From Suillus spraguei (lineage: Eukaryota > Basidiomycota > Agaricomycetes > Boletales > Suillaceae), in the NCBI GenBank assembly GCA_016800925.1, contig JABCPU010000310.1:1-64000 (forward strand): a stretch of DNA of 64,000 bases. Reading direction: 5' to 3'. Position numbers and translations under genes: made by a program. Below the pieces are notes generated by a model that saw only the letters and a list, made by a program, of their open reading frames with translations, ran no database searches and was not told the DNA's origin. This document shows positions 22,101 through 34,204 of the stretch, piece by piece (positions within the stretch are counted from its first letter, which is position 1; the number at the start of each line of letters is the position of its first letter).

Positions 22101-22407
22101 TATCAAGATATGTTCCTCTTATCTATCATTACATACTTATCATACACGTTTCATCCACGTTCATATTTTCGTTCTCCGTTCAAACGATCCTCTAATATTC
22201 AGCGTCCATAGAATTCTCTTCCCTCAGTCTTTCCAACTAAGACTGAGGTGAGCTACTTACTACGACTTGAACATCATACTTAGTACTAATGATGTATAGT
22301 TCTCTCTCTCTCGTTTCTAGGTATGAACCTGTCATAGTGTAGTCTTTCCAACTAAGACTGAGTTCTCTCTCTCTCGTTTCTAGTCTGAGCCTCTTCAGAT
22401 CTTCACA
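22101..22407 (+). repeat. 5' LTR of the Copia element
   Basis: 307 bp, starting TATCAAGATATG and ending TCTTCACA. Inside, the hairpin-forming word AGTCTTTCCAACTAAGACT occurs twice, as does a CT-rich TTCTCTCTCTCTCGTTTCTAG segment. The 5' end is TA rather than the usual TG; the boundary is fixed by the polypurine tract at the 3' LTR and by the target duplication. Confidence 0.9.
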
Positions 22408-22419
22408 GGTTATGAGCCC
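22408..22419 (+). promoter_or_regulatory. Primer-binding site matching the initiator tRNA-Met anticodon arm
   Basis: GGTTATGAGCCC starts directly after the 5' LTR. It is the reverse complement of GGGCTCATAACC, the anticodon stem-loop of eukaryotic initiator tRNA-Met. Drosophila copia is known to prime from a half-molecule of this tRNA, so the same half-tRNA priming is inferred. Confidence 0.75.
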
Positions 22420-22660
22420 TGGCTCAGACTAGGACTTTCATTCATTTTCCCTCCTACCCATCCTACATCTGAGCCTTCCGATTCTTTCCGAACTGGAACG
22501 AGGCCGCCCTGTATCGCCGCTAGATCCTTGGATCCTTCTTATCGCTCTACCTCTGTCGCCACCGCTGACGCCCATTCTTTCATCTCAACCGATACTTAAT
22601 TTGCCCATTCCTCCTGCTTCGTTGACGCCATCATTGTCACACTCGTTGTTATCATCCGGA

Positions 22661-23749
22661 ATGTCTACATCAAGTATCCAAATCCCTTCCTCGTTTCCTC
22701 ACCCTCCACTTGATGCCAATGGTTCAAATTACTTGTCGTGGGTCACATCTATGGACCTTTGGCTTTCGTTGTTCAATCTGTGGCGCCTCCTCATCGGTGA
22801 TGAGAAGGAACCACACCCCCCAGTAAAGCTCGCTAATGAATCTGATGCAGCTTTTGTGCAACGTGTTACCACTCATGATGCCAGTACAGATGTTGTTTCT
22901 TTCCATGAACGACAGAGTATCACGAAGGGTCTTTTGGGCATGGCTGTCCATTCTAGTGATCTAATTCACTTTATGGGCATCTCAGACCCTGCTCTTGTTT
23001 GGAAGGCACTCGAGAACAAGTACCAGGCTACTATTGGCGTTCGCTTCACTTGCCTCATGGGTCGTGTCTTTGATCTTCCAAAGGCATCAGACAGCAACTC
23101 GCTCACGCAGTCAATCAAGGAGATCACTGACATTAAGGCACAGTTTAAGGCCATCGAGTCAGCAGAATGGAAGTGTAATGAGTATACTCTCGTACAGGCA
23201 CTACTTCGTGCATTACCAGACTTCTATGCCCCGCTCTTGCAGCTCATACTTCATAGTGCTGATGCGAATGCTGGAAAGCTCATGCTTGAAGGTGTTGTTA
23301 GTCAGATCCGGAATTCTGAACAATACTATGTGAGTTTTGGATCCGATAACCCTCATGCACACCATACTGCCATGGCAGCTCGAGCTGTCAAACCAGGCAA
23401 GCCAGCTGACCGTCCCAAGCCGAAGGACCTTGACACAGCCAAAGGAGACAAGTGGGAACTCTTGTGGCGCTCGACATGTGGATTCTGTAAGCGCACAGGA
23501 CATATTTGGTACAACTGCCGTACTCGTCTAGCAAAGACAGACTCTCCAATCACGTCGACACAAACTCTTTCATCAACCTCGCAGATCACTGATCTACCAA
23601 CTCCTGCTCTAGTGCAACATGACACCATCCCATCATTCCTCCATCTACCTATGCATGAAGCCAGTTTCTCTAATATGAGCAATAGTTCTTTCTCCTTCCA
23701 TGTAGATTCTGCTGCAACTGCACATATGGAATTGGACCACTCCCTATAA
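22661..23749 (+). pseudogene. Copia gag with zinc knuckle, plus start of protease
   Basis: Gag packages the retrotransposon RNA into particles. The ATG at 22661 is preferred to the upstream TTG. A gag-type domain (LDANGSNYLSWVTSMDLWL, WKALENKYQATIG, LRALPDFYAPLLQLI) leads to a CCHC knuckle, CGFCKRTGHIWYNC (about 23477-23518). The aspartic protease begins with FHVDSAATAHM (about 23697) and is cut by TAA at 23747-23749. The next 300 bases hold recognisable but broken Copia sequence (LTVKLANDDVVFA in a shifted frame). Active Copia elements encode gag-pol in one frame, so this is a defective copy. Confidence 0.88.
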
Positions 23750-24065
23750 TCCACCCTTAACAGTGAAACTTGCAAATGATGATGTCGTTTTCGCTCTGGG
23801 CTGGGGGATTATAAAGTTAGTGCTCGACAATGATGGAAGATGAGAGCCTATTGGGCTGCCTTTTCTACATGTTCCCGATCTGTGATGCACTTTGATATCT
23901 GTCTCAGCTCTTGCATTGGAGGGTATCTTCTTTGAAACGAATGCGAAAGGAGCCCATATACACTGAACAGATGGTGCCACCATTGCCCAAGTTAATTGTA
24001 CTGATGGGTTATACTATCTTCGTGCAAAGTACAGCTGTGACCATATTGCCTTCGCCGCCAAGGCT

Positions 24066-27054
24066 TTGTCAAACATGCCACTACCAGCAGCAGTTTGGCA
24101 TGCACGAATGGGTCATGCAGCTAATACTACCTTGCGCAAAGCTGAAAAGGTGGTCACTGGACTTGTTCTTGCTGATAATAGGCCAGATCAACCTATGGAA
24201 CATGGTGCCGATCACATTGAATGTCAGTCATGTCTGATGGGAAAACACAAGCGCTTCCCCTTCCCATCACATGCTCGTCACCATGCCACCCACATCGCAG
24301 AACTCATTCATACGGACGTCTGGGGACCTATTGACACTGCTACTGCATCTGGAGAAATATATTTTGTTGCATTCACAGACGACTTCTCCTGTTACTCGAC
24401 AATCTATCTCATCAAACACAAAAGTGATGTGTTTTCTTGCCTACAACAATACATCATTTGGATCGAGAAGCAGTCGGGTCAGCAAGTAAAGCGCCTCCGC
24501 AGTGACAATGGTGGCGAATATATCTCCAGCACTGTCACCAAATTCCTGCATGACAAGGGTATAGAACATGAACTTTCGATGCCACATACTGCAGAGCAAA
24601 ATGGGGTTGCTGAGCATGGACATCAGACTATCATCACACATGCTTTGAGTGCACACCATCATAGTGGATTCCCGCGATCATTTTGGGGCTATGCTACCTT
24701 GAATTCAGCATACATAAAGAATCTCCTTCCGTCATCAGCCATTGAGGAGAAGACACCCTTTGAACTCTTCCATGGATATCCCCCTGATGTCACACATCTG
24801 CGCCCATTTGGCTGTCTTGCTTATGCACATGTTCCGGATGCTACACGACACAAGTATGACTATGTGTCACGACGGTGTTTTTTACTTGGTCACATCAAGG
24901 ATGCTGGTTATTTGCTATGGGATCCGACAGCACGGAAAATCGTTCAGTCCTGAAATGTTCACTTTGATGAGAATATTTTCTATGGAACTCCTAACTCAGT
25001 GATCTCTCCACTCGTTGAACTCTATAATCAGCGTATCCACATACAAGAATCTGTGGATATGCCAACTGTCGTAGTACAAGACTCAAGGAGCAGAGAAGAT
25101 TCGGGCATCTCCATTCCAAAGATTACAAGGACACCTATACCATTGACAACTACTGTTTCAGTGGGAGTTTCACCTCTCATAACACCCATAGTATCTGCTG
25201 AACCACCTCTCCCATTCCCACAAACTGATGAAAACGGAATAGACCAAGCTGCAACACCTGCTGTGGAGGAATCATCAAGTATTGTCTCAATCCCTGAACC
25301 TTTCCCACGCCATTCGACTTGTCAACGTGTTGAGGCTACACTCCCTCTTCCCCGTTCTGTTGCAATCCCAGCCAAGCCTAATGTTCCTGTCAATCGACGC
25401 TGGACATATGTTCCAACTCACTCACATACAGACTCAGAAGTGCAGTCATCTGAAACCATCACAGAACATTCTGCAATGCTAGGATCCGCTCAGAATATGA
25501 CTGATGGACGAAAACAACCCCCACAAACACTATCTGAAGCTCGCACATCTAGTGAAGAGTCTGCATTCTGGGAGAGTGCTATGATAGAGGAACTAGCTTC
25601 ACTACAAGAGAAAGGAACTGATGTACTCGTTCCACTACCTCCTGGTCGGAAGGCAGTTGGTTCACGGTGGGTATATGCTTATAAATATGATGAAAGTGGT
25701 CAGATTGTTCGTTATAAAGCTCGTCTGGTTGCACAAGGATTCTCACAGGTCGAAGGCCTTGATTATACTGAAACTTTTGCACCAGTAGCAAAGTATGATA
25801 CTCCACGAGCATTCCTCTCAATGGTCGCAAAATTTGATCTCGAACTCGATCAAATGGATGTCAAGACAGCATTTCTCAATGGTGGACTTGACGAGGACAT
25901 CTATATGCGTCAACCGCCCGGTTTCGAAGACTCAAAGTACCCAGATTGGGTTTGGAAGCTCTTGAAGGCTATTTATGGCTTAAAGCAAGCAGGTCGTCAA
26001 TGGAATAAGACCCTTGACGATTATTTGCGAAAAGAAGGTTTTAATTTCGTGCGGAGTGAAGCAGACTACAGCCTGTATGTCCTGCGAAAAGGAGATAAAA
26101 CCATCTGGTTGCTCATCTATGTTGATGACATGTTGCTCGCCTCGAACTGCAGACAATTCCTCGATAATTTCAAGACTGCGCTGAGTAAGCGTTTCGAGAT
26201 GAAGGACCTTGGTAAAGCACGTCATTTTCTAGGGATGCACATCACACGCGACCGCTCCAAATGACTCCTTAAAATCAACCAGACTGCCTTCCTGGAACAG
26301 ATCCTCAGTGAAACAAAGATGTCAGATTGCCGTCCTGCATCCACACCTCTTGTGCCCGGTGTTTCACTGTCCAAGACCACAGTCCCTCTCACTGAGGCCG
26401 AGAAACAGCAATTCACGCACCTCCCATATGCTCGCACCATTGGTGAACTCAATTTTGCCATGCGTGTGAGTCGTCCTGATATTGCATATGTGGTATCCAT
26501 GCTGTCAAAATTTTTGAGCAATCCAGGTGTTGAACACTACCACCAACTCCATCATCTCCTTCGATATATTCGTGGAACAGCCCAATATTCCCTCACTTTT
26601 GGTCTATCAGACCAGGGACTCATCGGCTACTCAGACTCAGATTTTGCATCAGATAAAGATGATAGTCGATCAATTGGTGGCTACGTCTATTACCTTTTTG
26701 GCTCCCCCATCAGCTGGCATTCTCAAAAACAGTCAGTCGTAGCCATGTCCTCAATGGAAGCTGAATATATTGCCCTCTCGAATGCTGTGCGCGAACAAAT
26801 TCATCTTAGTCAATTATTGCACGATTTTGGACTTGATTCATCCTTCATCACACCTACCACTCTGTATGGAGACAATAATGGAAGCCGTGCCCTAACGAGA
26901 ACCCCCAGTTCCATGATCGTGCGAAGCACATTCGTGTGCGCTACCATTTCATTCGAGATCTTGTAAATGATGGCACCATTAACATCCCATACATACCTAC
27001 ACATGATATGGTCGCCGACATCTTCACGAAATCACTATCACGAAAACTCTTCTG
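24066..27054 (+). pseudogene. Copia pol: integrase, reverse transcriptase, RNase H (three lesions)
   Basis: GAG-pre-integrase HHCC zinc-binding residues (WHARMGHAA ... ECQSCLMGKHKR) lead to the integrase core, with all acidic residues present: HTDVWGP, RSDNGGEY and NGVAEHGH. Reverse transcriptase spans about 25640-26260, with KARLVAQGFSQ, TFAPVAK, MDVKTAFLNG and the catalytic YVDDMLLAS. RNase H follows: YSDSDFASD, MSSMEAEYIAL and LYGDNNGSRAL. Lesions are TGA at 24951-24953 (before NVHFDE), TGA at 26262-26264 (between RSK and LLKINQ), and a one-base loss near 26903, after which NPQFHDRAKHIRVRYHFIRD and DIFTKSLSRKLF continue in another frame to TGA 27052-27054. Both TGA codons stand where the family usually has arginine. 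Confidence 0.9.
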
Positions 27055-27136
27055 AAATCACCGCTACTCTCTCGCCCTCCGCTCATCTTCGAATGATGAT
27101 GAATAATTCCACCCGCATATCTGGTGATATGCGTCT

Positions 27137-27145
27137 GAGTGGGAG
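27137..27145 (+). other. Polypurine tract of the Copia element
   Basis: GAGTGGGAG directly precedes the 3' LTR (27146), the expected plus-strand primer position. It fixes the LTR start as TATCAAG. Confidence 0.7.
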
Positions 27146-27727
27146 TATCAAGATATGTTCCTCTTATCTATCATTACATACTTATCATACACATTTCATC
27201 CACGTTCATATTTTCGTTCTCCGTTCAAACGATCCTCTAATATTCAGCGTCCATAGAATTCTCTTCCCTCAGTCTTTCCAACTAAGACTGACATCAGGAA
27301 ATTCACACATTCCTTGACGTGCTTAATCAGCTTAACTCACTTATCTCAAAACTTGTTTGCTCTCTCTCACATCATTCACCTGGCATATCTTATATTTTTT
27401 GAGTGCGAAATATAATAAAACATGTATATTAATATATCTCAACATTTTTTTTCTGAATTCACTCACATTGAAATTTTGGACAAGTAGATTCAATTTCACC
27501 AAGGCAGTTAAGTGTAAATAAGTCTGCATAAGGGCACGTCAAGGAATGTGTGAATTTCCTGATGGAGGTGAGCTACTTACTACGACTTGAACATCATACT
27601 TAGTACTAACGATGTATAGTTCTCACTCTCTTGTTTCTAGGTATGAACCTGTCATAGTGTAGTCTTTCCAACTAAGACTGAGTTCTCTCTCTCTCGTTTC
27701 TAGTCTGAGCCTCTTCAGATCTTCACA
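27146..27727 (+). repeat. 3' LTR of the Copia element, interrupted by a MITE
   Basis: The same 307-bp LTR as at 22101, split by the MITE at 27292-27564 plus a 2-bp duplication. Four substitutions separate the LTR copies (about 1.3 percent), implying a modest age since insertion. Confidence 0.92.
27292..27564. mobile_element. MITE copy 1, inside the Copia 3' LTR
   Basis: A 273-bp non-coding element with long terminal inverted repeats, CATCAGGAAATTCACACATT...AATGTGTGAATTTCCTGATG. The unoccupied 5' LTR reads GACTGAGGTGAG at this site, so the insertion duplicated exactly GA. It is nearly identical to 34729-35002 and 45919-46192. The interior is AT-rich, has a TGCTTAATCAGCTTAACTCA-type segment and encodes nothing, so it must be mobilised in trans. 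Confidence 0.93.
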
Positions 27728-27786
27728 TGTGGCTTGTAATTTTTGCCTGGTCCTCATGCTGATTATGAACACCTTATGCCCTGAAG

Positions 27787-28122
27787 GACGTATATGGCTA
27801 TTGCGCTTTTATATGGATAAAGGGAAATGGTGCATTGGATATCATCTTTCTGAACCTAGTTCGCCAGTGCATCCATTGCATGTTGAATTTCAGATTCAGG
27901 CCAACAAACCACCACGCGCACGTGGCTCGGACACAAGTCATCTATACTTCAAGTTCCCTAGTGTGGCAGAGCATGCATCATATAAGCTCGTATCTGCGCA
28001 GTAGGTCTATTATTATTCCCACTCATTCGAAGCCAAGGCATACTGAAGTTTCATATATGGTTACTCTTTGCTCTGGCTAACACACAGTTCATATTACCGC
28101 GACAGTCATGATAAGGATAACG
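27787..28122 (+). pseudogene. Gene A exon 3 and 5' part of exon 4
   Basis: Removing the Copia element restores a ~62-bp intron (GTATGTGG ... CCCTGAAG), with exon 3 at 27787-28000 in phase with exon 2. It encodes RIWLLRFYMDKGKWCIGYHL, PLHVEFQIQANKPP and AEHASYKLVSA. An intron (28001-28087, GTAGGT..CACAG) follows. Exon 4 then starts at 28088 (SYYRDSHDKDN) and is cut by LINE 1 after 28122. The matching blocks in the paralogue are HIWLLKFCMIKGKW and VHSYVLVIQAPSGE. Confidence 0.75.
28111..28122. repeat. Target-site duplication of LINE 1 (left)
   Basis: ATAAGGATAACG, repeated at 34431-34442 directly after the A-rich tail. Confidence 0.9.
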
Positions 28123-28308
28123 ATCGCTTCTTGGACCTGAACCAAGTGGCACCCCGACTAGGACCCCGAAAAAACCGGAGTTCTCTAAGGCACACAAAAG
28201 CGCTACCTACGCCTTCAGGCGTTACCCAAGCCCTCAAAGACTTGATCCCCCATAGATACTTACTTTTGATCACTAATCTTTCTGTTAAATTCCGCAGGAA
28301 TACCAATC

Positions 28309-30167
28309 ATGCCACCAGCTGGCATGAACAACGCAGTTCCCACGGTCTCGGTACCTGGCAGAAGCAGCCGCAGCACGACAGCCAACAAGGCACTACTCGC
28401 CAACAGCAAAAGCATTGAAGAGCACATAGCAGGCACAGGTATCCGCACAGACATCACTAACTCCTCCTCAGCTAGAAAACTCCTCAACACGCATGGTCTC
28501 ACCCTCCAGTAGCAGGAAAAGCCCTCAAGGGGATCGCCCTAGCCTTATTTGAACTCAGTGGCACAGCAACCAACCTAGGTGCCACCAACGTAGAGATCAT
28601 GAGAGCTATGGCAATCATCATTCACGAAGCCGAGAAAGACCTTGACATGGAGAAGATCATAGACAAGATAGACGCGCTAATCAAAGGTCCCATTGCACTA
28701 TTGGATGAGAAAGTGGACACCCTGGCAGAAATAGCAACGACACACAAATCCACGCTAGCAGAAGTGGTCACGGAGGTGCGCACCCAACTCAACAACTCGT
28801 CAGAAGACATAGGAAAGATAGTAGAGAGCGCCAAGCATGCAGCTAGCTCAATCCCAGCGAGGTCTGACGGACCGTTATCATACGCCACAATCACCAAGAC
28901 AGGAATTCCTTCCCCACTAACCAAGATCCTAGCACACAGCGATGCCCAGGACAGGCAAATACTGATAGACAGACGCTCCGTTTTGATAGCTAACTCCCTA
29001 AAAGAACTAACAGAAGCGCAACTGGTGGCCAAGGCAACCACCGCCCTCGAATTAATGTTGGAAAAAGGTATAGAAATCCTCAAGGAACTAACCTTCATCT
29101 CAGCTAGGCGGCTCCCCCATGGAGGCATCCTCTACGAACTCAACTCCAAGTCAGCAGCCGAATGGTTCAACACACCGGCCAACCGCAGCAACTTCCTCGA
29201 ACATTTCGCATCGAACGTCACCATCAAAGAAAGGTCGTTCCACATCCTCATGGAAAACGTCCCTGTCACCTTCGTTCCAGATAACCCAGCAGCAATCGCG
29301 GACATCGAAAACAAGGCCGGCTTCAAATCGAGAACTATCAGCAAAGCAAGATTCATCAAACCAATCGCTAGACGCCAACCAAACCAACGCACTGCACACA
29401 CTATCATCACTTTTTCATCGAAAGCGAACGCCAACCAGGCCATCAAGGACGGCCTAGTTATAGCAGGCAAGAAGGTATACGGCCGCAAACTCCTCCCAGA
29501 ACCCACCCGCTGCCTCAAGTGTCACTCCTTCGAAGGAGGACACATAGCGGCAGAATGCCCTCAAGAAAACGACACGTGCGGCACATGTGGCGACCAACAC
29601 CGAACCACATCCTGTTCAGTAACCGACCCATCCGAACACTACTGCGCCAACTGCAAAACAAAGGGTCACGCGGCCTGAAGCAGAGATTGCCCAATCTTCA
29701 AGCAAAAATGGGACAACAACAAGAAACGAAACGACGACGCCAAGTATATCTACTTCCCTACTGACGACCCGCTAACCTGGGAAACTACTACTGACACCAG
29801 CTCGAACACAGCGCCACCCCCCAATCTCCAGCAGAACGACACCCCAAACCAGCAGGAACCTCGCTACCCACCCCCAGAAAGAAACCATCAAGGCTGGCAA
29901 CCCTTGAACAGACGGCGTCAACCTCAGACAGGCAACAACCCCCGCAACGCAAACCTCATCCCACTCGGCCAGCCCAGAGCCCAACAACGACTCCCGTCAA
30001 CCTGGTTCAACTCCGAACAGGACCGCAGCGTGCCCAACCCCAATATACCCGACCCAAAAACAAACACTAACCAACCTAGCACTCCTCCCCATTGGTCGCC
30101 CACCCCTACTCCTCCTCCAACCTCCTACCCGAACGTCAGTGAGAACGACCTCACCGGTTGGGATTGA
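28309..30167 (+). pseudogene. LINE 1 ORF1, gag-like zinc-knuckle protein (two lesions)
   Basis: The nucleic-acid-binding ORF1 protein of the LINE. ATG is at 28309. A one-base deletion near 28507 shifts the frame after KLLNTHGLTL; the intact homologue in LINE 2 runs through. The frame resumes with an RAMAIIIHEAEKDL region and ends in three CCHC-type knuckles (CLKCHSFEGGHIAAEC, CGTCGDQHRTTSC, CANCKTKGHAA). A TGA at 29676-29678 replaces the tryptophan codon that LINE 2 has in HAAWSRQCP. The proline-rich C-terminus then continues to TGA 30165-30167, two bases before the ORF2 ATG. Confidence 0.88.
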
Positions 30168-30169
30168 TA

Positions 30170-33100
30170 ATGGACAACACTATCAACGCACCGATTCGCG
30201 ACGACTTCAAGATATGGCAACAGAACCTACGCAAATCACCCAACGCGTGGGAGCACATGCTCAAGAACCTCGACCCAGAAAAATACGACCTCGCATGCAT
30301 CCAGGAGCCATATCTCAACCCAGTCAACCTAGCCAACGCCTCCAACTTAAGATCCTACTGGGACGTCATATACCCATCCAACCACAACTCAGGCGCGCAT
30401 TGAACGCAAGTCATCATGCTGGTCAACAAGCGCCTATCAAAAAACAATTGGCACATCATCCCAATCAAATCTCCCAACGTCATGGCAATTGAGCTCACGG
30501 GCCAATTCGGTAAGGTGCGTATATATAATATCTATAACCCTTGCGACAGCGACCACACTCTCCACTTCCTTGAACGCCACATGACAGCTGAAGAACGTGC
30601 ACAGCGCCTCGCTCAAGGCGAGAACAGCGCAGAACTGCAGCACATAGTCTGGGTGGGCGACTTCAACAGACACCACCCCATGTGGGAGCTCCCTCACAAC
30701 ACACACCTGTTCTCGGCGGAGAACCTCAACGCTGCGGGCACACTAATCAATCTTTTAGCTGTATACAATCTAATCCAGGCACTCCCCCCAGCCATAGCCA
30801 CCTTGGAAGCTTCCAACACGAAAAACCTCACCCGCCCGGACAACGTCTTTTGCTCCGCCAGCTTCGAAGACAAGTTCACCCAATGCGAAGTACAAACTGA
30901 CCTCCGCCCAGTAGTCACTGACCACTTTCCCATCATTAGCACCATAGACCTCCAACCCGAACGAACAACCTCTGCCCCACGACTCAACTATCGGGAAACG
31001 GACTGGAACGCGTTCAAGGAAGCCTTGTCCCTCAAACTCGACCAAATGCCTCAAGCAACCGAACTCTCCACGCCGGATACCTTCCATGCAGCCTACGAGG
31101 CCCTAACCAACGCCATCCTACAGACGGTAAAGGAACAAGTCCCATGCACCAAACCATCGCCATACGCAAAGAGATGGTGGACAAAGGAGCTCGACCGAGA
31201 ACGCAAGCTTGTCCACAAGCTCAGTCAAAAGGCGCGGGCCAGCACAGCAAGAAGGGCTGACCCAATCCACGAGGAGTATCGCGTAGCTCGGAACCAATTC
31301 TCAGAAAGCATCAAACGAGCGAAGGAACACCACTGGAAAGACTGGCTCGAATCCCTTCCACTATCTGACACTTGGTCTTTCCACAGATACGCGTCTGGCA
31401 ACCCAGCAGACCAAGTCCACACCCGCATCAAAACGCTCCAAGACCCACAGGCTGACGCAAACTCAAAATCTCAAGACAACCAGCGGAAAAGCGAGTTACT
31501 GTACAAGGTTTTCTTCCGCCCTCCCCCGGAAAACAGCTTCGTGGACCCCAACTGCACTTACCCACCTCCTGTATGCGAATTCATGCCAATCACCGACCAG
31601 CAAGTCTTCAGAGCAATCGCTCGACTCTCCCCTCACAAAGCCCCAGGACTCAACGGAGTAAGTAACATAGTCTTTACGAAATGCGCTGACTTGCTAGTAC
31701 CATTCATGGCGCCAATCTTTCGAGCGACCTTCTCTCTAGGAATCTACCCCGAGGACTGGAAATGCTCCTCCACCATTGTACTCCGTAAACCTGGCCGCCC
31801 GGACTATAGCATCCCCAAAGCATACCGTCCGATAACCCTACTCGACACCATGGCTAAGATTCTCTCCTCTTGTGTAGCTGACGATCTAACTTATATAGCG
31901 GAACAACACGACCTCCTCCCCTCCACTCACTTCGGCAGACGACCAGGCCGATCAACCACGGATTCCCTACATCTCCTCACCAAGTTCATAACTGACTCCT
32001 GGGCATCAAGCGACAACCACGTGTCACTGCTTTTCCTGGACGTGAAGGCCGCATTTCCCAGTGTGGTTGTCACCAAGCTCCTTCACAACATGCGCAACGC
32101 GGGCATTCCTCGAGAGTACGTAGATTGGTATGGCAGAAGGCTCGAAAGCAGAAAGATGGTCCTAGTATTCGACGACTTTCACTCTGAAGAATTCAATGTA
32201 GCCGACGGCGTGGACCAGGGCTGCCCATTATCACCGCTAGGATTCCTCTTTTATAATTCAGGCTTACTCCGTGTAGCTAATCCTAACTCTCGCAGCGGCG
32301 AAATCAGCCTGGGCTTCATCGACGACGTGGCGCTGGGAGCCAGAGGGCAGTCTTACGAAGAATCCAACGCCAAACTCAAAACAATGATGGAGAAACCAGG
32401 AGGAGCGCTAGACTGGAGTGAGGAGCACAATGCCGAGTTCGAGCTGGACAAGACAGCGCTATTATGCCTCTCAAAGCACAGAGTCCCCAGCGAAGACAAC
32501 CCACGCAAAACCGTACCCACCCCCCATCCTTCAATCACAATCCACAACCACATCATCAACCCCTCGCACTCACACAAATTCCTAGGCGTCATCATCGACG
32601 ACGAACTCAAGTTCAAAGAGCACGCAGCTTATGCCCTGGCTAAAGGGACCACATACGCCATGGCCTGCAAGCGCATGATCAGCCCAACCAAGGGGATACA
32701 CAGACAACTGATGAGAAGACTCTACGAGAGTGTGGTAGTACCAAAAATGACTTACGCAGCAGATATTTGGTGTGCAGGCCTAGTTTCCAAAGGCAGGGGG
32801 AAAAAGGGTGGGGGCAGAGGCGCACGAGGATTCTCCTCGCAGATGGTGAGAGTCCAGAGAATGGCCACCTTGCTAATCACTGGCGGACTGAGATCCTCCG
32901 CAACAGACCTTCTCGACTCTCACGCCAACGTCTTCCCAGTGCATCAAACAATAAGGAAGATTTGCTTCAGATCCACACTAAGACTAGCCTCGCTCCCTCA
33001 CACTCACCCTATCGCTAACGGCTTAAACACAGCTTACAGATTTTGCGCGAAGAGGAACTTCCAAGGCCGAAAACGCCACGCTTCCCCCCTACACAAACTC

Positions 33101-34204
33101 CTGAACGAGTTCAAGATCAACCCAATGCAAATAGAGAAGATCTCACCAACTCGCCACTACCCAAAATGGTCCCCAGACACGCTCATCAGCATTGCAACTA
33201 AGGAGAAAGAAGCAATTAAGGAAGAGGAGCAAGCTGACGAAAGGTGGCGGGCCTACTCAGATGGATCGGCGGTAGACGGAGGAGTTGGGGGAGCGGCTGT
33301 ATTGATGAGCGGGGCACAGGTCATAGGCGAGAAAAGATTTCACTTGGGAAACGAAGAGGAACATACGGTGTACGAGGCGGAGATAATAGGAATGATTCTG
33401 GCGGTACAGCTGCTCAAGGAGGCAGGGGGAGAGGGTACAATGGCACTGGGAGTGGACAACCAGGCGGCCATAAGGTCCACGAGCTCCTTCCACTCCCAAC
33501 CCGGTCATTATCTCGTCGACAAGTTCCACGACGACCTAAGGGACCTACTGCCAGAAGCGGATGGAAGAAAGCTCGTAATCAGGTGGACGCTGGGCCACAA
33601 GGGCATAGCGGGAAACGAGGCTGCGGACGAACACGCAAAACGAGCTGCAAGAGGAGAAACGTCAGATGGAGGATCGCTACCAGCCTCACTACGCACCAGA
33701 GCCCGCAACCCCCTCACCCTCCCCCTCAGCAAATCAGCAGCCAAGCAAACCTTCTACGTGTTAATCAAGCAGGAGGCAAAATCAATCATGTTAGACTCTC
33801 CGCGACTCCAGAGAATCCACACAATCGACCCAACCGTCCCATCCAAGAACTTCGCGAACATCACAGATGACCTACCACGCCACCACAGCTCGCTGATATT
33901 CCAGCTACGCACTGGCCACGCCCCACTGAACAAATTCCTCCACCAAATCGCAAAGTCCCCCACAGCACGCTGCCAACAATGCAACGAGCGAGACGAATCG
34001 GTTCACCACTTCATCATGTCATGCCACAAGTACGCTAGACAGAGAGCTGCCCTGCGGGCAGCAGCAGGACCCCAAGCAACCAACCTCCAGTACCTTCTGA
34101 GCAACATAGACGGAGTCAAGGAACTGCTGAAGTTTGTCGCACGCACGAGGAGATTAGAGACAATCTTTGGAGACGTCACACCTCCAGACCCAAAGGATGG
34201 ATGA
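30170..34204 (+). pseudogene. LINE 1 ORF2: endonuclease, reverse transcriptase, RNase H (one stop)
   Basis: ATG 30170 opens an APE-type endonuclease (FKIWQQNLRKSPNAWEHML, CIQEPYLNPVN, VWVGDFNRHHPMWE, VVTDHFPIIST). TGA at 30404-30406 interrupts it where LINE 2 has CGA (arginine); the rest, about 1262 codons, is uninterrupted. Reverse transcriptase has KAPGLNGVSNIVF, YRPITLLDTMAKI, HFGRRPGRSTTDSL, LFLDVKAAFPSV, VDQGCPLSPLGF and the active-site FIDDVAL. RNase H has YSDGSAVDGG, YEAEIIGMI, VDNQAAIRS and NEAADEHAKRAA, with all four acidic positions present. A C-terminal CQQCNERDESVHHFIMSC zinc motif closes it. A single substitution inactivates an otherwise full-length protein. Confidence 0.92.

Larger units (their letters stand above)
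22101..27727 (+). mobile_element. Copia (Ty1-type) LTR retrotransposon, nearly complete
   Basis: The element is bounded by 5-bp target duplications TGTGG (22096-22100 and 27728-27732) and two 307-bp LTRs that differ at four positions. Order is LTR, primer-binding site, gag with zinc knuckle, protease remnant, integrase, reverse transcriptase, RNase H, polypurine tract, LTR; integrase before RT defines Copia. The 3' LTR carries a MITE. Several stops and frameshifts (see gag and pol) make it non-autonomous. It sits in the second intron of gene A, 8 bases after the GTATGT donor begins. Confidence 0.93.

Noticed and set aside
22096..22110. Reading TGTGG as the LTR start to give a canonical TG terminus
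   Set aside because: The 3' LTR is preceded by a polypurine tract and does not contain TGTGG; TGTGG is the target duplication.
28622..29128. 168-codon minus-strand ORF inside LINE 1
   Set aside because: Antisense shadow of LINE 1 ORF1.
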